64,000 nt of DNA from Rhodococcus_F sp040656415. GTDB taxonomy: Bacteria; Actinomycetota; Actinomycetes; Mycobacteriales; Mycobacteriaceae. Positions 1 through 8,473 of this stretch are shown here, piece after piece. The notes below the pieces were generated by a model that was given only the letters and a program-made list of their open reading frames with translations, had not been told where the DNA came from and ran no database searches. Position 1 is the stretch's first letter. Every line of letters starts with the position of its first letter. The position numbers and the translations under genes are program-made. The DNA lies in NCBI RefSeq assembly GCF_040656415.1, contig NZ_JBFAMC010000004.1, positions 62,001-126,000 of the forward strand. The letters are read 5' to 3'.

Positions 1-599
1 GGACGACGTTCCTGACGAAGGAGCTTCCCCCGATCGTCGATGCCCAACTCGGGACGAACGGAATCAACTCGATTGCCGGCATCTCGATGGCGGGTACGTC
101 GGTGTTGAGCCTGGCGCAGGCGGCGCCCGATCTCTACAGGGGAGTCGGGGCATACAGTGGCTGCGCGATGACGAGCAGCGAACCCGGTCAGACGTATGTC
201 CGAACGGTTGTCGAGTCCCGTGGAGGCGCTGACGCCACGAACATGTGGGGACCCTATGACGGTCCGGGTTGGGTTGCGAATGACCCGTATGTGAATGCGG
301 AGAAGTTGCGCGGGCTCGGCATCTACGTCAGTAGCGGGACGGGTCTGCCGGGCCCCGGTGATCGTCTCGACTCACCTGGAATCGACGGCGACATAGGCGC
401 ATTGGCGGGTCGTATCATCGTCGGCGGCGTCATCGAGGCCGCGACCAATCAGTGCACCCATGCGCTGGCCGGTAGGTTGCACGAGTTGGGGATCCCCGCG
501 ACGTTCGACTTCCGTCCCACCGGCACGCACTCGTGGTCGTACTGGGTGGAAGACCTCCACAAGTCGTGGCCGATGCTCGCGGCGTCGATGGGCCTGTAG
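1..599 (+). CDS. Mycolyltransferase (antigen 85-type esterase), 5' truncated
   Basis: The 3' part of an alpha/beta-hydrolase that transfers mycolic acids to trehalose, arabinogalactan or protein serines in the cell envelope. Only about 199 codons are in the window, read from base 3. The nucleophile elbow (GISMAG) and the C-terminal catalytic histidine region (GTHSWSYW) are both present. It is almost identical over this length to the second gene and less so to the third, so it belongs to a recent tandem triplication. The start, signal peptide and any upstream element lie outside the window. The family call is strong; the acyl acceptor cannot be told from sequence. Confidence 0.9.
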   Translation, partial: TTFLTKELPPIVDAQLGTNGINSIAGISMAGTSVLSLAQAAPDLYRGVGAYSGCAMTSSEPGQTYVRTVVESRGGADATNMWGPYDGPGWVANDPYVNAEKLRGLGIYVSSGTGLPGPGDRLDSPGIDGDIGALAGRIIVGGVIEAATNQCTHALAGRLHELGIPATFDFRPTGTHSWSYWVEDLHKSWPMLAASMGL

Positions 600-718
600 C
601 CACGAAAACCCGTCGGAAAGTTCTCGATTCGCGCTCACGTCGGCAGCCCGTCGGGTAAGAAAGGGGAGGCGCCGGCAAGGGCGCGATACATCCACGAGAG
701 TGAAAGTCAGGAGCACGG

Positions 719-826
719 ATGAACAGCTCGGATTTGGATTTTGGGTCTTTGGGGTCTTTGGGAACCGGAGGGTGGTTCGAACTTACCTTGATCACCATTG
801 ACGCCGGTTCTGGCGAGCGTCCCTAG
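719..826 (+). CDS. Tiny ORF (35 aa) upstream of mycolyltransferase
   Basis: A 35-codon frame starting ATG at 719 with a good Shine-Dalgarno (AGGAG, 5 nt spacing) and ending TAG at 826. The peptide begins MNSSDLDFGSLGSLG, is rich in Ser and Gly in its first half and turns hydrophobic (WFELTLITI) in its second. It has no cysteine and no signal peptide. It lies in the same direction as the following mycolyltransferase gene, separated from it by a strong hairpin. I do not recognise a family. Corynebacterial PorA/PorH are similarly short, lack signal peptides and are O-mycoloylated, which makes a pore or envelope peptide a reasonable guess, but this is inference only. Confidence 0.5.
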   Translation: MNSSDLDFGSLGSLGTGGWFELTLITIDAGSGERP

Positions 827-858
827 AAGTAGACGCCGTGAACTAGATCCGTGTACAG

Positions 859-900
859 CGAAACTGAGGTTCACATGCAAGACTGTGGGCCTCAGTTTTG
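859..900 (+). terminator. Long hairpin with U-rich tail after the 35-aa ORF
   Basis: The arms AAACTGAGG (861-869) and CCTCAGTTT (890-898) pair perfectly and extend inward through TTCACA/TGTGGG to an 8-nt loop. A TTTTGTTTT run follows, as in an intrinsic terminator. It sits 44 nt before the next mycolyltransferase start, so it may be a partial terminator or attenuator between the tiny ORF and the enzyme. The inner stem and loop resemble those of the hairpin at 2191-2238. Confidence 0.7.
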
Positions 901-943
901 TTTTCCGGAACGGTACGAATTGCTCCTAGATGGAAGGTGGAGG

Positions 944-1987
944 ATGGTCAACCGCACTGTAGCGGGTAGGTACGGGGTTCGGCTCGCGCTTGTGGCCGCG
1001 CTGACGGCGGCGATTCCCAGTGTCGGCATCTCGACGTTCGCTTCGGCGGACCCGGTCAAAAGCACCGCAACCGCTGATAGCGGCTCGTATCTGGTGAGTA
1101 TGACGAATGTCAAAGACCGCGAGTGGAAGATGCGCGTGTATTCGGCGTCGATGGATCAGGTCATTCCTCTGCAGGTGATCAAACCGGCGGACACGAGTGA
1201 GCCGAGGCCCACGCTGTATCTGCTCAGTGGCGCCGGCGGTGGCGAGGATTCGGCTTCGTGGCAGGCCAACACGGATCTGCCCACCTTCTTCGCCGACAAG
1301 AACGTCAATTTGGTTTCGCCCTTGAAGGGCAAGTTCAGTTACTACACGGATTGGGAACAGTCCGATCCGCAGTTGGGGACGAACATGTGGACGACGTTCC
1401 TGACGAAGGAGCTTCCCCCGATCGTCGATGCCCAGCTCGGGACGAACGGAATCAACGCGATTGCCGGCATCTCGATGGCGGGTACCTCGGTGCTGAGCCT
1501 GGCGCAGTCGGCACCCGATCTCTACAGGGGCGTCGGAGCCTACAGTGGCTGCGCGTTGACGAGCACCGATCCCGGCAAGGCATACGTGCGGATGGTGGTC
1601 GAGGCCGCCGGCGGTGCAGACCCCACGAACATGTGGGGACCCTATGACGGTCCGGGCTGGGCGGCCAATGACCCGTATGTGAACGCGGAGAAGCTGCGCG
1701 GACTCGACATCTACGTCAGCAGCGGGACGGGTCTGCCGGGCCCCGGTGATCGTCTCGACTCACCTGGAATCGACGGCAACATAGGCACATTGGCGGGCCA
1801 GATCATCGTCGGCGGCGTCATCGAGGCCGCGACCAACCAGTGCACTCATGCGCTGGCCGGCAGGTTGCACGAGTTGGGGATCCCCGCGACGTTCGACTTC
1901 CGTCCCACCGGCACACACTCGTGGTCGTACTGGGAGGAAGACCTGCACAAGTCGTGGCCAATGCTCGCGGCGTCGATGGGACTCTAA
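944..1987 (+). CDS. Mycolyltransferase (antigen 85-type esterase), second copy
   Basis: A secreted mycolyltransferase of 347 residues. The start at 944 was chosen because MVNRTVAGRYGVRLA is shared exactly with the third copy and follows a GGTGGAGG ribosome-binding site; an upstream in-frame extension overlaps the hairpin. Residues 1 to about 37 form a signal peptide ending in ASA before Asp. The nucleophile Ser177 lies in GISMAG and the catalytic His325 in THSWSYW. Two cysteines (in SGCA and NQCTHA) could form a disulfide. The gene follows the 35-aa ORF and hairpin. Function in the periplasm or outer envelope is known for the family; the exact acceptor is unknown. Confidence 0.9.
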   Translation: MVNRTVAGRYGVRLALVAALTAAIPSVGISTFASADPVKSTATADSGSYLVSMTNVKDREWKMRVYSASMDQVIPLQVIKPADTSEPRPTLYLLSGAGGGEDSASWQANTDLPTFFADKNVNLVSPLKGKFSYYTDWEQSDPQLGTNMWTTFLTKELPPIVDAQLGTNGINAIAGISMAGTSVLSLAQSAPDLYRGVGAYSGCALTSTDPGKAYVRMVVEAAGGADPTNMWGPYDGPGWAANDPYVNAEKLRGLDIYVSSGTGLPGPGDRLDSPGIDGNIGTLAGQIIVGGVIEAATNQCTHALAGRLHELGIPATFDFRPTGTHSWSYWEEDLHKSWPMLAASMGL

Positions 1988-2097
1988 TCACTACTTTCCC
2001 GATTCTTGCCCTTCATCACGAATGCTCGTGTACAAAGAGAACGCTATTTGAGGGGCGTGGGCCGAAACCCACACGACAATCGGGAGATGGAATCTAT

Positions 2098-2169
2098 ATG
2101 TCGTCGCAGGACTTCGCGGATGTTGTGGAACTCGTCACAGCCATAATCAAGTGGTTTGCCGGGTCCTAG
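2098..2169 (+). CDS. Tiny amphipathic peptide ORF (23 aa)
   Basis: A 24-codon frame from ATG 2098 to TAG 2169, with a GGGAG ribosome-binding site about 11 nt upstream. The peptide starts MSSQDFADVVELV and ends KWFAGS. Acidic residues at positions 5, 8 and 11 alternate with a hydrophobic face, so it should form a short amphipathic helix. It lies between mycolyltransferases 2 and 3 and directly before a long hairpin, the same arrangement as the 35-aa ORF before copy 2. It could be a small channel-forming or mycoloylated envelope peptide, a phenol-soluble-modulin-like peptide, a leader peptide, or chance. No family is recognised. Confidence 0.45.
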   Translation: MSSQDFADVVELVTAIIKWFAGS

Positions 2170-2190
2170 CGAGACCGAGAGCCTACGCTT

Positions 2191-2238
2191 CGCCGAATCT
2201 GGGGTTCACATGCGACACTGTGCACCCCAGATTCGGCG
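2191..2238 (+). terminator. Very long hairpin between 23-aa ORF and third mycolyltransferase
   Basis: The arms CGCCGAATCTGGGG (2191-2204) and CCCCAGATTCGGCG (2225-2238) pair perfectly over 14 bp. Pairing continues inward through TTCACA/TGTGCA with one mismatch, giving about 20 bp around the loop TGCGACAC. The outer arms differ from the hairpin at 859-900, but the inner TTCACATGC...CTGTG core is the same. The tail is not U-rich, so regulation or RNA stabilisation is as likely as termination. Confidence 0.6.
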
Positions 2239-2275
2239 TTCTGGGGGGTTACGAGTTACATATGAAAGGTGAAGG

Positions 2276-3418
2276 ATGGTCAACCGCACTGTAGCGGGTA
2301 GGTACGGGGTCCGATTGGCGGTTGCTGCTGCCGTGGCCGCGATGTTGCCCGGTTTCGGCGTCCAGGCTTCCGCATTCGCCGAACCGGTCGATGACGCGAC
2401 GGCCTCCGTTGGTGACACCGTGACATCCAGCGGTGACACGGCGTCCGCCGATGATGCCACCGCGACGCCCGACCTTGGCTCGTATCTGGTGAAGGAGAGC
2501 AACGTCAAGGGGCGTGAGTCGACGATCTGGGTGTATTCACCGTCGATGGACCGCGACATCAAACTGAATTTGATCAGACCGGCGGACACGAGCGAGCCGA
2601 GGCCGACGCTGTACCTGCTCAACGGTGCGGGCGGCGGCGAGGACAGGGCCTCGTGGCAGGTCAACACGGATCTGGCCGGCTTCTTCGAGGACAAGAACGT
2701 CAATGTGGTCTCGCCCATGGAAGGCGCGTTCAGCTACTACACGGACTGGGAAAAGCCCGATCCGGAGTTGAATGGCGGCAAGTGGAAGACCAACTCCGGA
2801 GAGTTGGGTATCCACAAGTGGACGACGTTCCTGACCGAGGAGCTTCCCCCGGTCGTGGATTCCGAGTTCGGAGGGAACGGCGTCAACGCGATTGCAGGCA
2901 TCTCGATGGCCGGTACGTCGGTGCTGAGCTTGGCGCAGGCGGCGCCCCACCTCTACGAGAGCGTCGCGGCATACAGCGGCTGCGCGAGGACCAGCAATGG
3001 GCCGGGCCGCGCCTACGTCAACCTTGTTGTCGAGAGCCGTGGAGGCGGCGACACCGAGAACATGTGGGGACCGGTCGGCGAAGGGGGATGGGAGGCCAAC
3101 GACCCGTATGTGAATGCCGAGAAGTTGCGCGGACTCGACATCTACGTCAGCACCGGGACGGGTCTGCCCGGTGCTGGTGATCGCCTCGACAACCCGGCCA
3201 TCAATGGCAACACGACTGTCCTGGCCAACCAGATGATCGTCGGCGGTGTCATCGAGGCCGCGACCAACTCGTGCACTCATGCACTGGAGAGGAAGTTGAA
3301 GAAGCTGGATATTCCGGCGACATTCGACTTCCGTCTCACCGGCACGCACTCGTGGTCGTACTGGGAGAAGGACCTCCACAAGTCATGGCCGATGATTGCG
3401 GAGTCAATCGGCCTGTAA
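2276..3418 (+). CDS. Mycolyltransferase (antigen 85-type esterase), third copy
   Basis: A secreted mycolyltransferase paralogue of 380 residues. It opens with the same MVNRTVAGRYGVRLA segment as copy 2 and has a signal peptide ending near AFA before Glu. It then carries an extra Asp/Thr/Ser-rich linker of about 30 residues (residues 40-70) and a short insertion near residue 170 (NGGKWKTNSGELG) not present in copy 2. The nucleophile GISMAG motif and C-terminal GTHSWSYW are kept. The ribosome-binding site is GGTGAAGG. It is the most diverged of the three copies and is followed by its own terminator. Confidence 0.9.
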   Translation: MVNRTVAGRYGVRLAVAAAVAAMLPGFGVQASAFAEPVDDATASVGDTVTSSGDTASADDATATPDLGSYLVKESNVKGRESTIWVYSPSMDRDIKLNLIRPADTSEPRPTLYLLNGAGGGEDRASWQVNTDLAGFFEDKNVNVVSPMEGAFSYYTDWEKPDPELNGGKWKTNSGELGIHKWTTFLTEELPPVVDSEFGGNGVNAIAGISMAGTSVLSLAQAAPHLYESVAAYSGCARTSNGPGRAYVNLVVESRGGGDTENMWGPVGEGGWEANDPYVNAEKLRGLDIYVSTGTGLPGAGDRLDNPAINGNTTVLANQMIVGGVIEAATNSCTHALERKLKKLDIPATFDFRLTGTHSWSYWEKDLHKSWPMIAESIGL

Positions 3419-3435
3419 CCACCCGGCTCCAGTCA

Positions 3436-3474
3436 CCTCGACCCCTGTGGATCAGTGATTCGCAGGGGTCGAGG
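3436..3474 (+). terminator. Terminator after mycolyltransferase cluster
   Basis: A 12-bp perfect stem, CCTCGACCCCTG with CAGGGGTCGAGG, closes a 15-nt loop just after the stop at 3418. There is no U-run. It ends the mycolyltransferase cluster before the next gene at 3491. Confidence 0.7.
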
Positions 3475-3490
3475 CGTCTAGTCTGGCCAG

Positions 3491-4324
3491 GTGGAGACAG
3501 TACCGATCCAGATGCCCGACGGAACCACCACGCCGGTACGCCTGTTTCCCAGTGCCGAGGACGCTCCCGTCATCGTTGTGTTTCCAGGACTGGGAATTCC
3601 CGCCGGATATTACGAACCGTTCGCCGAGGAACTCGTGTCCCGCGGTTTCAATGCGGCGATCGGCGAACTGCGCGGCCAAGGTGACAGTCGCCCGCGGCCG
3701 AGCAGTGCGAGTACTTACGGCTATCACGAGCTGGTGTCCGTCGACTTCCCCGCGATCTTCGAAGTTGTGCGGGAACGGTTTCCGGCCGCAACACCGTTCC
3801 TGTTGGGCCACAGTATGGGTGGTCAGTTGGGCGTGATGTACGCGGCGAGAATACGCGGACGTCTCGGTGGCCTCGTCCTCGTCGCGTCCGGATCGCCCTA
3901 TCATCGCGGGTTTCCCGGATTGCATTCCCCAGGGGTTCTGATGAGCGCCGCAGCGATGTCGGTGACGGCCAACCTTGCGGGGTTCTGGCCAGGCGACAGG
4001 CTCGACATCGGCGGGTTCGGCAGGCAGTCGAGGGTTCTGATTTCCGACTGGTCCCGGTTTGCCCGCACGGGCAGAATCGAACCCACCAGCGCCGACATCG
4101 ACTACGAGGAACGAATCGGCAGGCTGAAACTGCCGGTGCTGTCGGTGACCATCGAGGGTGACGATCTCGCGCCGAAATCCTCTGCGAAGAATCTTGTCGC
4201 CAAACTCCCGAACGCCGATGTCACGCTCTGGCACCAATCCCGGCCACACGGACACAATGCGTGGATCCGGGACGCCGCGAGCACGGTGGACCGTGTCGTC
4301 GACTGGGTGCACGACTGCACGTGA
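3491..4324 (+). CDS. Alpha/beta-hydrolase (serine hydrolase)
   Basis: A cytoplasmic alpha/beta-hydrolase of 277 residues with a GTG start and no signal peptide. The oxyanion/loop region VVFPGLGIPAGYY and the nucleophile elbow GHSMGGQ (around residue 104) are clear. A late His in RPHGHNAW probably completes the triad. The closest general family is the predicted hydrolase/lysophospholipase group (COG4757-like). The substrate is unknown. It converges on the peptidase gene at 4340, so it is probably monocistronic. Confidence 0.8.
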   Translation: METVPIQMPDGTTTPVRLFPSAEDAPVIVVFPGLGIPAGYYEPFAEELVSRGFNAAIGELRGQGDSRPRPSSASTYGYHELVSVDFPAIFEVVRERFPAATPFLLGHSMGGQLGVMYAARIRGRLGGLVLVASGSPYHRGFPGLHSPGVLMSAAAMSVTANLAGFWPGDRLDIGGFGRQSRVLISDWSRFARTGRIEPTSADIDYEERIGRLKLPVLSVTIEGDDLAPKSSAKNLVAKLPNADVTLWHQSRPHGHNAWIRDAASTVDRVVDWVHDCT

Positions 4325-4339
4325 CCGGGTTGCCGAACC

Positions 4340-6358
4340 CTAGCGGTTGAGCTGGTTCCAAAGAAAGCTGAAGGTGAGGGCCGACTTGAATGCGGCCTGA
4401 GCGTTGTCCGAAGCGCCGCCGTGTCCCCCCTCGATGTTCTCGTAGTACCAGACTTCGTGCCCCTGCTCCTCGAGCAACGCGGCCATCTTGCGGGCGTGAC
4501 CGGGGTGGACGCGATCATCTCGGGTGGAGGTGGTGATGAGAATCGGTGGGTAGTCGGCTGACGTGGCCGAGTTCTGATACGGGGAGTATTCGCTGATGAA
4601 TTTCCAGTCCTCGGGGTCGTCCGGGTCACCGTATTCGGCCATCCACGACGCCCCGGCCAGCAGCAAGTGATATCGCTTCATGTCGAGAAGCGGCACCTGG
4701 CACACGATCGCGCCGAACAGGGTGGGATACCGGGTGAGCATGACGCCCATCAAGAGTCCGCCGTTGCTACCGCCCTGGATACCGAGTTGCTTTACGGTGG
4801 TGACTTCACGGGAGACGAGGTCACGGGCGACGGCGGCAAAGTCCTCGAATGCCTTGTGGCGCCCCTCCCGCACGGCCTGGGTGTGCCACGACGGGCCGTA
4901 CTCGCCGCCGCCGCGGATGTTGGCCACTACGTAGGCGCCACCGCGTTCGAGCCACGAGGATCCCATCGACCCGTTGTACCCGGGCACCATCGAGTTCTCG
5001 AAGCCGCCGTAGCCGTAAAGGATCGTGGGGCACGGCCCCTCCGCTTCTGTGCGGCGCACGAGGAAATAGGGAACCTCGGTCCCGTCGTCGGACACGGCGA
5101 AATGCTGCGATACCAACATCCCCTCCGCCTCGAAGAAGGACGGCGCCTGCTTTACGGGTTCGAGTGGTCCGCCTACCGTGCCGTAGAGCAGTGTTGCCGG
5201 CGTCGTGAAGCCACTCGAGTTGATGAAGAAGTTGTCACCATTGCGATGATCGGTGCTGATGATCGAACTTGCTGTCAGTTCTGGTACCCCGTCGAGTGGC
5301 TTCTCCTCCCAACCGGTGTCGTTCGGGGTGAGTACCGACAACTTGGTCTGCACGTCCGAGAGTTGAACGAGGAGAAGGTGATTCTGGGTCCACCTTCCTC
5401 CCTCGAGAGCAGTGTGCTCGTCCGGCGTGAACAGCGGGGTGATCTCGCGGGAACCGGCGAGGAATCCGGGGTAGTTTGTGACCAGCAGCGAACCGGCAGG
5501 GTGAATCACGCCGTCCACTTCCCAGTCTGTGCGGGGACGGATGGTCAACCAGTTGCGGTAGACGGACGTTTCGGCGTCGTTCGGAGTCTCGATCCGTAGC
5601 AATGAGCCGTCCGAAAGAAGTTGGTACTGCTCCGAGTTGTAGAAATCGAGCGAACGTACCACGAAATGCCTTGTGTACTCAGGGGTGTCATCGTATGCTG
5701 CGCTGACCGCCACATCGGTGGGCGAACCTTCGAACACGGTGATCGCCTCCGCGAGCGGAGTGCCGCGACGCCAGCGTTTGACGACCCTCGGGTACCCCGA
5801 GTCGGTCATCGAGCCTTCACCGAAATCAGTCCCTACATAGACCGTGTCCTCGTCGATCCAGCTGATGTCGGTCTTGGCCTCGGGAAGGCTGAATGCTTGA
5901 TCGCCGACCACGAATTCACGGCTCTCCAAGTCGAACTCACGCACCACAGTCGCGTCGGCGCCGCCACGGGAGAACGAGAGCAGTGCGCGCGACCGTGCGG
6001 GGCGCAACACGGTTGCCCCGGCCCAGACCCAGTTCTCGCCCTCTAGTTCGGCGAGTGCATCGACGTCGAGCAGCACATCCCACTCGGGGTCGTCGGTGCG
6101 GTACTGCTCGAGCAACGTGCGCCGCCAGATGCCGCGCTTGTTCCTGCCGTCCCGCCAGAAGTTGTAGAGGTACTCTCCGCGGATCACGACGTACGGAATG
6201 CGGTTGTCGGTATCGAGGATGTCCCGGATCCGGCTCTCGAGCGCGGAGAACTCCGCATTCTCGGTGTACTCGCCGAGGGTGCGGGCGTTGCGCTCTCGCA
6301 CCCAGTCGAGCGACCGTTCCGCGGAAACATCCTCCAGCCAGAGGTATGGATCTGTCAT
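4340..6358 (-). CDS. Prolyl oligopeptidase family peptidase (S9A)
   Basis: A 672-residue serine peptidase with an N-terminal beta-propeller and a C-terminal alpha/beta-hydrolase domain. The start MTDPYLWLED at 6358 was chosen because DPYxWLED is the usual N-terminus of the family; an in-frame extension upstream lacks this support. The nucleophile Ser531 lies in GGSNGG, the acid is Asp614/615 in STRDDRVHPGH, and the catalytic His646 is in EGGHGG. Members cleave short peptides after proline, or related bonds in the protease II branch. No signal peptide is seen, so it is probably cytoplasmic. Confidence 0.92.
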   Translation of the reverse strand: MTDPYLWLEDVSAERSLDWVRERNARTLGEYTENAEFSALESRIRDILDTDNRIPYVVIRGEYLYNFWRDGRNKRGIWRRTLLEQYRTDDPEWDVLLDVDALAELEGENWVWAGATVLRPARSRALLSFSRGGADATVVREFDLESREFVVGDQAFSLPEAKTDISWIDEDTVYVGTDFGEGSMTDSGYPRVVKRWRRGTPLAEAITVFEGSPTDVAVSAAYDDTPEYTRHFVVRSLDFYNSEQYQLLSDGSLLRIETPNDAETSVYRNWLTIRPRTDWEVDGVIHPAGSLLVTNYPGFLAGSREITPLFTPDEHTALEGGRWTQNHLLLVQLSDVQTKLSVLTPNDTGWEEKPLDGVPELTASSIISTDHRNGDNFFINSSGFTTPATLLYGTVGGPLEPVKQAPSFFEAEGMLVSQHFAVSDDGTEVPYFLVRRTEAEGPCPTILYGYGGFENSMVPGYNGSMGSSWLERGGAYVVANIRGGGEYGPSWHTQAVREGRHKAFEDFAAVARDLVSREVTTVKQLGIQGGSNGGLLMGVMLTRYPTLFGAIVCQVPLLDMKRYHLLLAGASWMAEYGDPDDPEDWKFISEYSPYQNSATSADYPPILITTSTRDDRVHPGHARKMAALLEEQGHEVWYYENIEGGHGGASDNAQAAFKSALTFSFLWNQLNR

Positions 6359-6545
6359 GGAGCCATTCTTGCAGGGAACTCCTCGAAGGGTTTTTGCGGT
6401 GTAAGAGTCGTTGCTCCGAACCGGACGTTCCACGAAACACCGACGATGGTCCGACTACGCCGGCGTTGCGGCAGCCGTTTGGGCTACTGGCGGGTAGCGT
6501 GACCGCAGTGAAATGGCGTTTCTGAACGGACTACCCTGAACTACC

Positions 6546-7949
6546 GTGACCTCACACTATGACGTCGTTGTCCTCGGAGCCGGCCCGGGTGGGTACGTCG
6601 CTGCTATCCGCGCGGCACAGCTGGGATTGAGCACCGCCATCATCGAGCAGAAGTATTGGGGTGGTGTGTGCCTGAACGTCGGCTGCATCCCTTCCAAGGC
6701 ACTTCTCCGCAATGCCGAGCTTGCACATCTCTTTGCCAAAGAGTCCAAGACTTTCGGTATCTCGGGAGAGGTCTCCTTCGATTACGGTGCAGCCTACGAT
6801 CGCAGCCGCAAAGTCGCGGATGGGCGCGTCAAGGGCGTTCACTTCTTGATGAAGAAGAACAAGATCACCGAGTACGAGGGCGAGGGGTCATTCGTCGACG
6901 CCAACACCATCTCGATCGAGCTGTCCAAGGGCGGGACGGAGACGGTGACGTTCGCCAACGCGATCATCGCCACCGGGTCCACCACGAAGCTCCTTCCGGG
7001 GACCTCATTGAGCGAGAATGTGGTCACCTACGAGGAGCAGATTCTTACCCGTGATTTGCCGGAGTCGATCCTCATCGTCGGCGCCGGCGCGATCGGAATG
7101 GAGTTCGGCTACGTCCTGAAGAACTACGGCGTTGACGTCACGATCGTCGAGTTCCTCGACCGTGCGCTGCCCAACGAGGACGAGGACGTATCCAAGGAGA
7201 TCGCGAAGCAGTACAAGAAGCTCGGCGTGACAATCAAGACCGGTGCCGCCGTGCAGACGATCGACGACGACGGCTCCAAGGTCACCGTCTCGATCAAGGA
7301 CAACAAGTCCGGCAACATCGAGACCGTCGTAGTCGACAAGGTGATGCAGTCGGTCGGGTTCGCCCCACGCGTCGAGGGTTACGGTCTCGAGAACACCGGC
7401 GTCGAGATCACCGATATAGGCGCGATCGGCATCACCAGCACAATGCAGACTTCGGTGCCGCACATCTACGCGATCGGCGACGTGACCTCGAAACTGCAGT
7501 TGGCTCACGTGGCCGAGGCGCAGGGCGTCGTCGCTGCCGAGACGATCGCCGGTGCGGAGACGCTGCCGATCGACGACTACCGGATGATGCCGCGGGCCAC
7601 ATTCTGTCAACCGCAGGTGGCCAGCTTCGGTCTTACCGAGCAGCAGGCCCGAGACGAGGGATACGACGTGAAGGTCGCTTCATTCCCGTTCACGGCCAAC
7701 GGAAAGGCGCACGGTCTTGGCGACCCGACCGGTTTCGTCAAGCTGATTGCCGACAAGAAGTACGGTGAACTCCTCGGCGGGCACCTCATCGGACCCGACG
7801 TCTCGGAGCTTCTGCCTGAACTGACCCTTGCGCAGAAGTGGGACCTCACCGTCAACGAACTGGCGCGCAACGTGCATACGCACCCGACGCTCAGTGAGGC
7901 CCTGCAGGAGGCCATCCACGGTCTCGCCGGGCACATGATCAACTTCTGA
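6546..7949 (+). CDS. lpd: Dihydrolipoamide dehydrogenase
   Basis: An FAD-dependent disulfide oxidoreductase of 467 residues that reoxidises lipoyl groups in the pyruvate, 2-oxoglutarate and branched-chain dehydrogenase complexes. It also serves peroxynitrite and peroxide defence in mycobacteria. The FAD site GAGPGGY is near residue 11, the redox-active cysteines are in GGVCLNVGCIPSK (about 39-51), the NAD site is VGAGAIGMEFG, and the C-terminal active His/Glu is in HTHPTLSEA. The start is GTG with no obvious ribosome-binding site, so it may be leaderless. It matches M. tuberculosis lpdC in product and position. A strong terminator follows. Confidence 0.96.
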   Translation: MTSHYDVVVLGAGPGGYVAAIRAAQLGLSTAIIEQKYWGGVCLNVGCIPSKALLRNAELAHLFAKESKTFGISGEVSFDYGAAYDRSRKVADGRVKGVHFLMKKNKITEYEGEGSFVDANTISIELSKGGTETVTFANAIIATGSTTKLLPGTSLSENVVTYEEQILTRDLPESILIVGAGAIGMEFGYVLKNYGVDVTIVEFLDRALPNEDEDVSKEIAKQYKKLGVTIKTGAAVQTIDDDGSKVTVSIKDNKSGNIETVVVDKVMQSVGFAPRVEGYGLENTGVEITDIGAIGITSTMQTSVPHIYAIGDVTSKLQLAHVAEAQGVVAAETIAGAETLPIDDYRMMPRATFCQPQVASFGLTEQQARDEGYDVKVASFPFTANGKAHGLGDPTGFVKLIADKKYGELLGGHLIGPDVSELLPELTLAQKWDLTVNELARNVHTHPTLSEALQEAIHGLAGHMINF

Positions 7950-7958
7950 TTGTCGGCA

Positions 7959-7990
7959 GAGCACCTTGCCGGTCGCCCGGCAAGGTGCTC
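7959..7990 (+). terminator. Terminator of lpd
   Basis: A 14-bp perfect stem (GAGCACCTTGCCGG with its complement) closed by the tetraloop TCGC, 10 nt after the lpd stop. It also faces the convergent small secreted-protein gene. Confidence 0.85.
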
Positions 7991-8009
7991 ACCACGATCT
8001 GGCGAATCG

Positions 8010-8255
8010 TTACGACGACCCGAATGTGGACTCCGGCACCGAGACTTGCGGGAAGTGGCGGTGGAAGTCGCGCAGGGGCCCTTCGAATTGTGGGAACCGC
8101 GAGTAAAGCTGCTCGAATCCGCGGTCCTGGGGCCCAGGGTGAACATTGGGTACAGACGGGTAGGCCGGGGCTGCGGTTGCGACCCCCGCGCTGATACCTC
8201 CGGCCGCTAGCCCGATACCGCCTACGGCGACCGTCTTCAACAGCAGTGATTTCAC
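8010..8255 (-). CDS. Small secreted protein, unknown function
   Basis: An 81-residue protein with a GTG start at 8255 behind a strong GGAGGAAC ribosome-binding site. Residues 1 to about 30 are a signal peptide (KSLLLKTVAVGG...GVATAAPA) with an Ala-rich cleavage site. The mature part is about 50 residues, rich in Pro, Phe and His, with no cysteine. Small exported proteins of this type are common in mycolata, but I do not recognise a family. It is convergent with lpd. Confidence 0.7.
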   Translation of the reverse strand: MKSLLLKTVAVGGIGLAAGGISAGVATAAPAYPSVPNVHPGPQDRGFEQLYSRFPQFEGPLRDFHRHFPQVSVPESTFGSS

Positions 8256-8473
8256 AGTTCCTCCTTCAGTCAGAGATGGATTGGCCATCGCGGATTGTCT
8301 TGACCGAATTCGAGTGTGAATGCCTCAGCTGTATCCCAGCTGTGCGTACCTTGGCAGTTTGCTGCCAGCGAGCCACTGGAAGGCTCCCGTGCCAGTCGGG
8401 GGGTCGCACGAGTCGGGCAGAGGAATCGCGAAAACGCGGCGGGCCTGGGCCAGCCGGTCACTGGTCGACGAGA

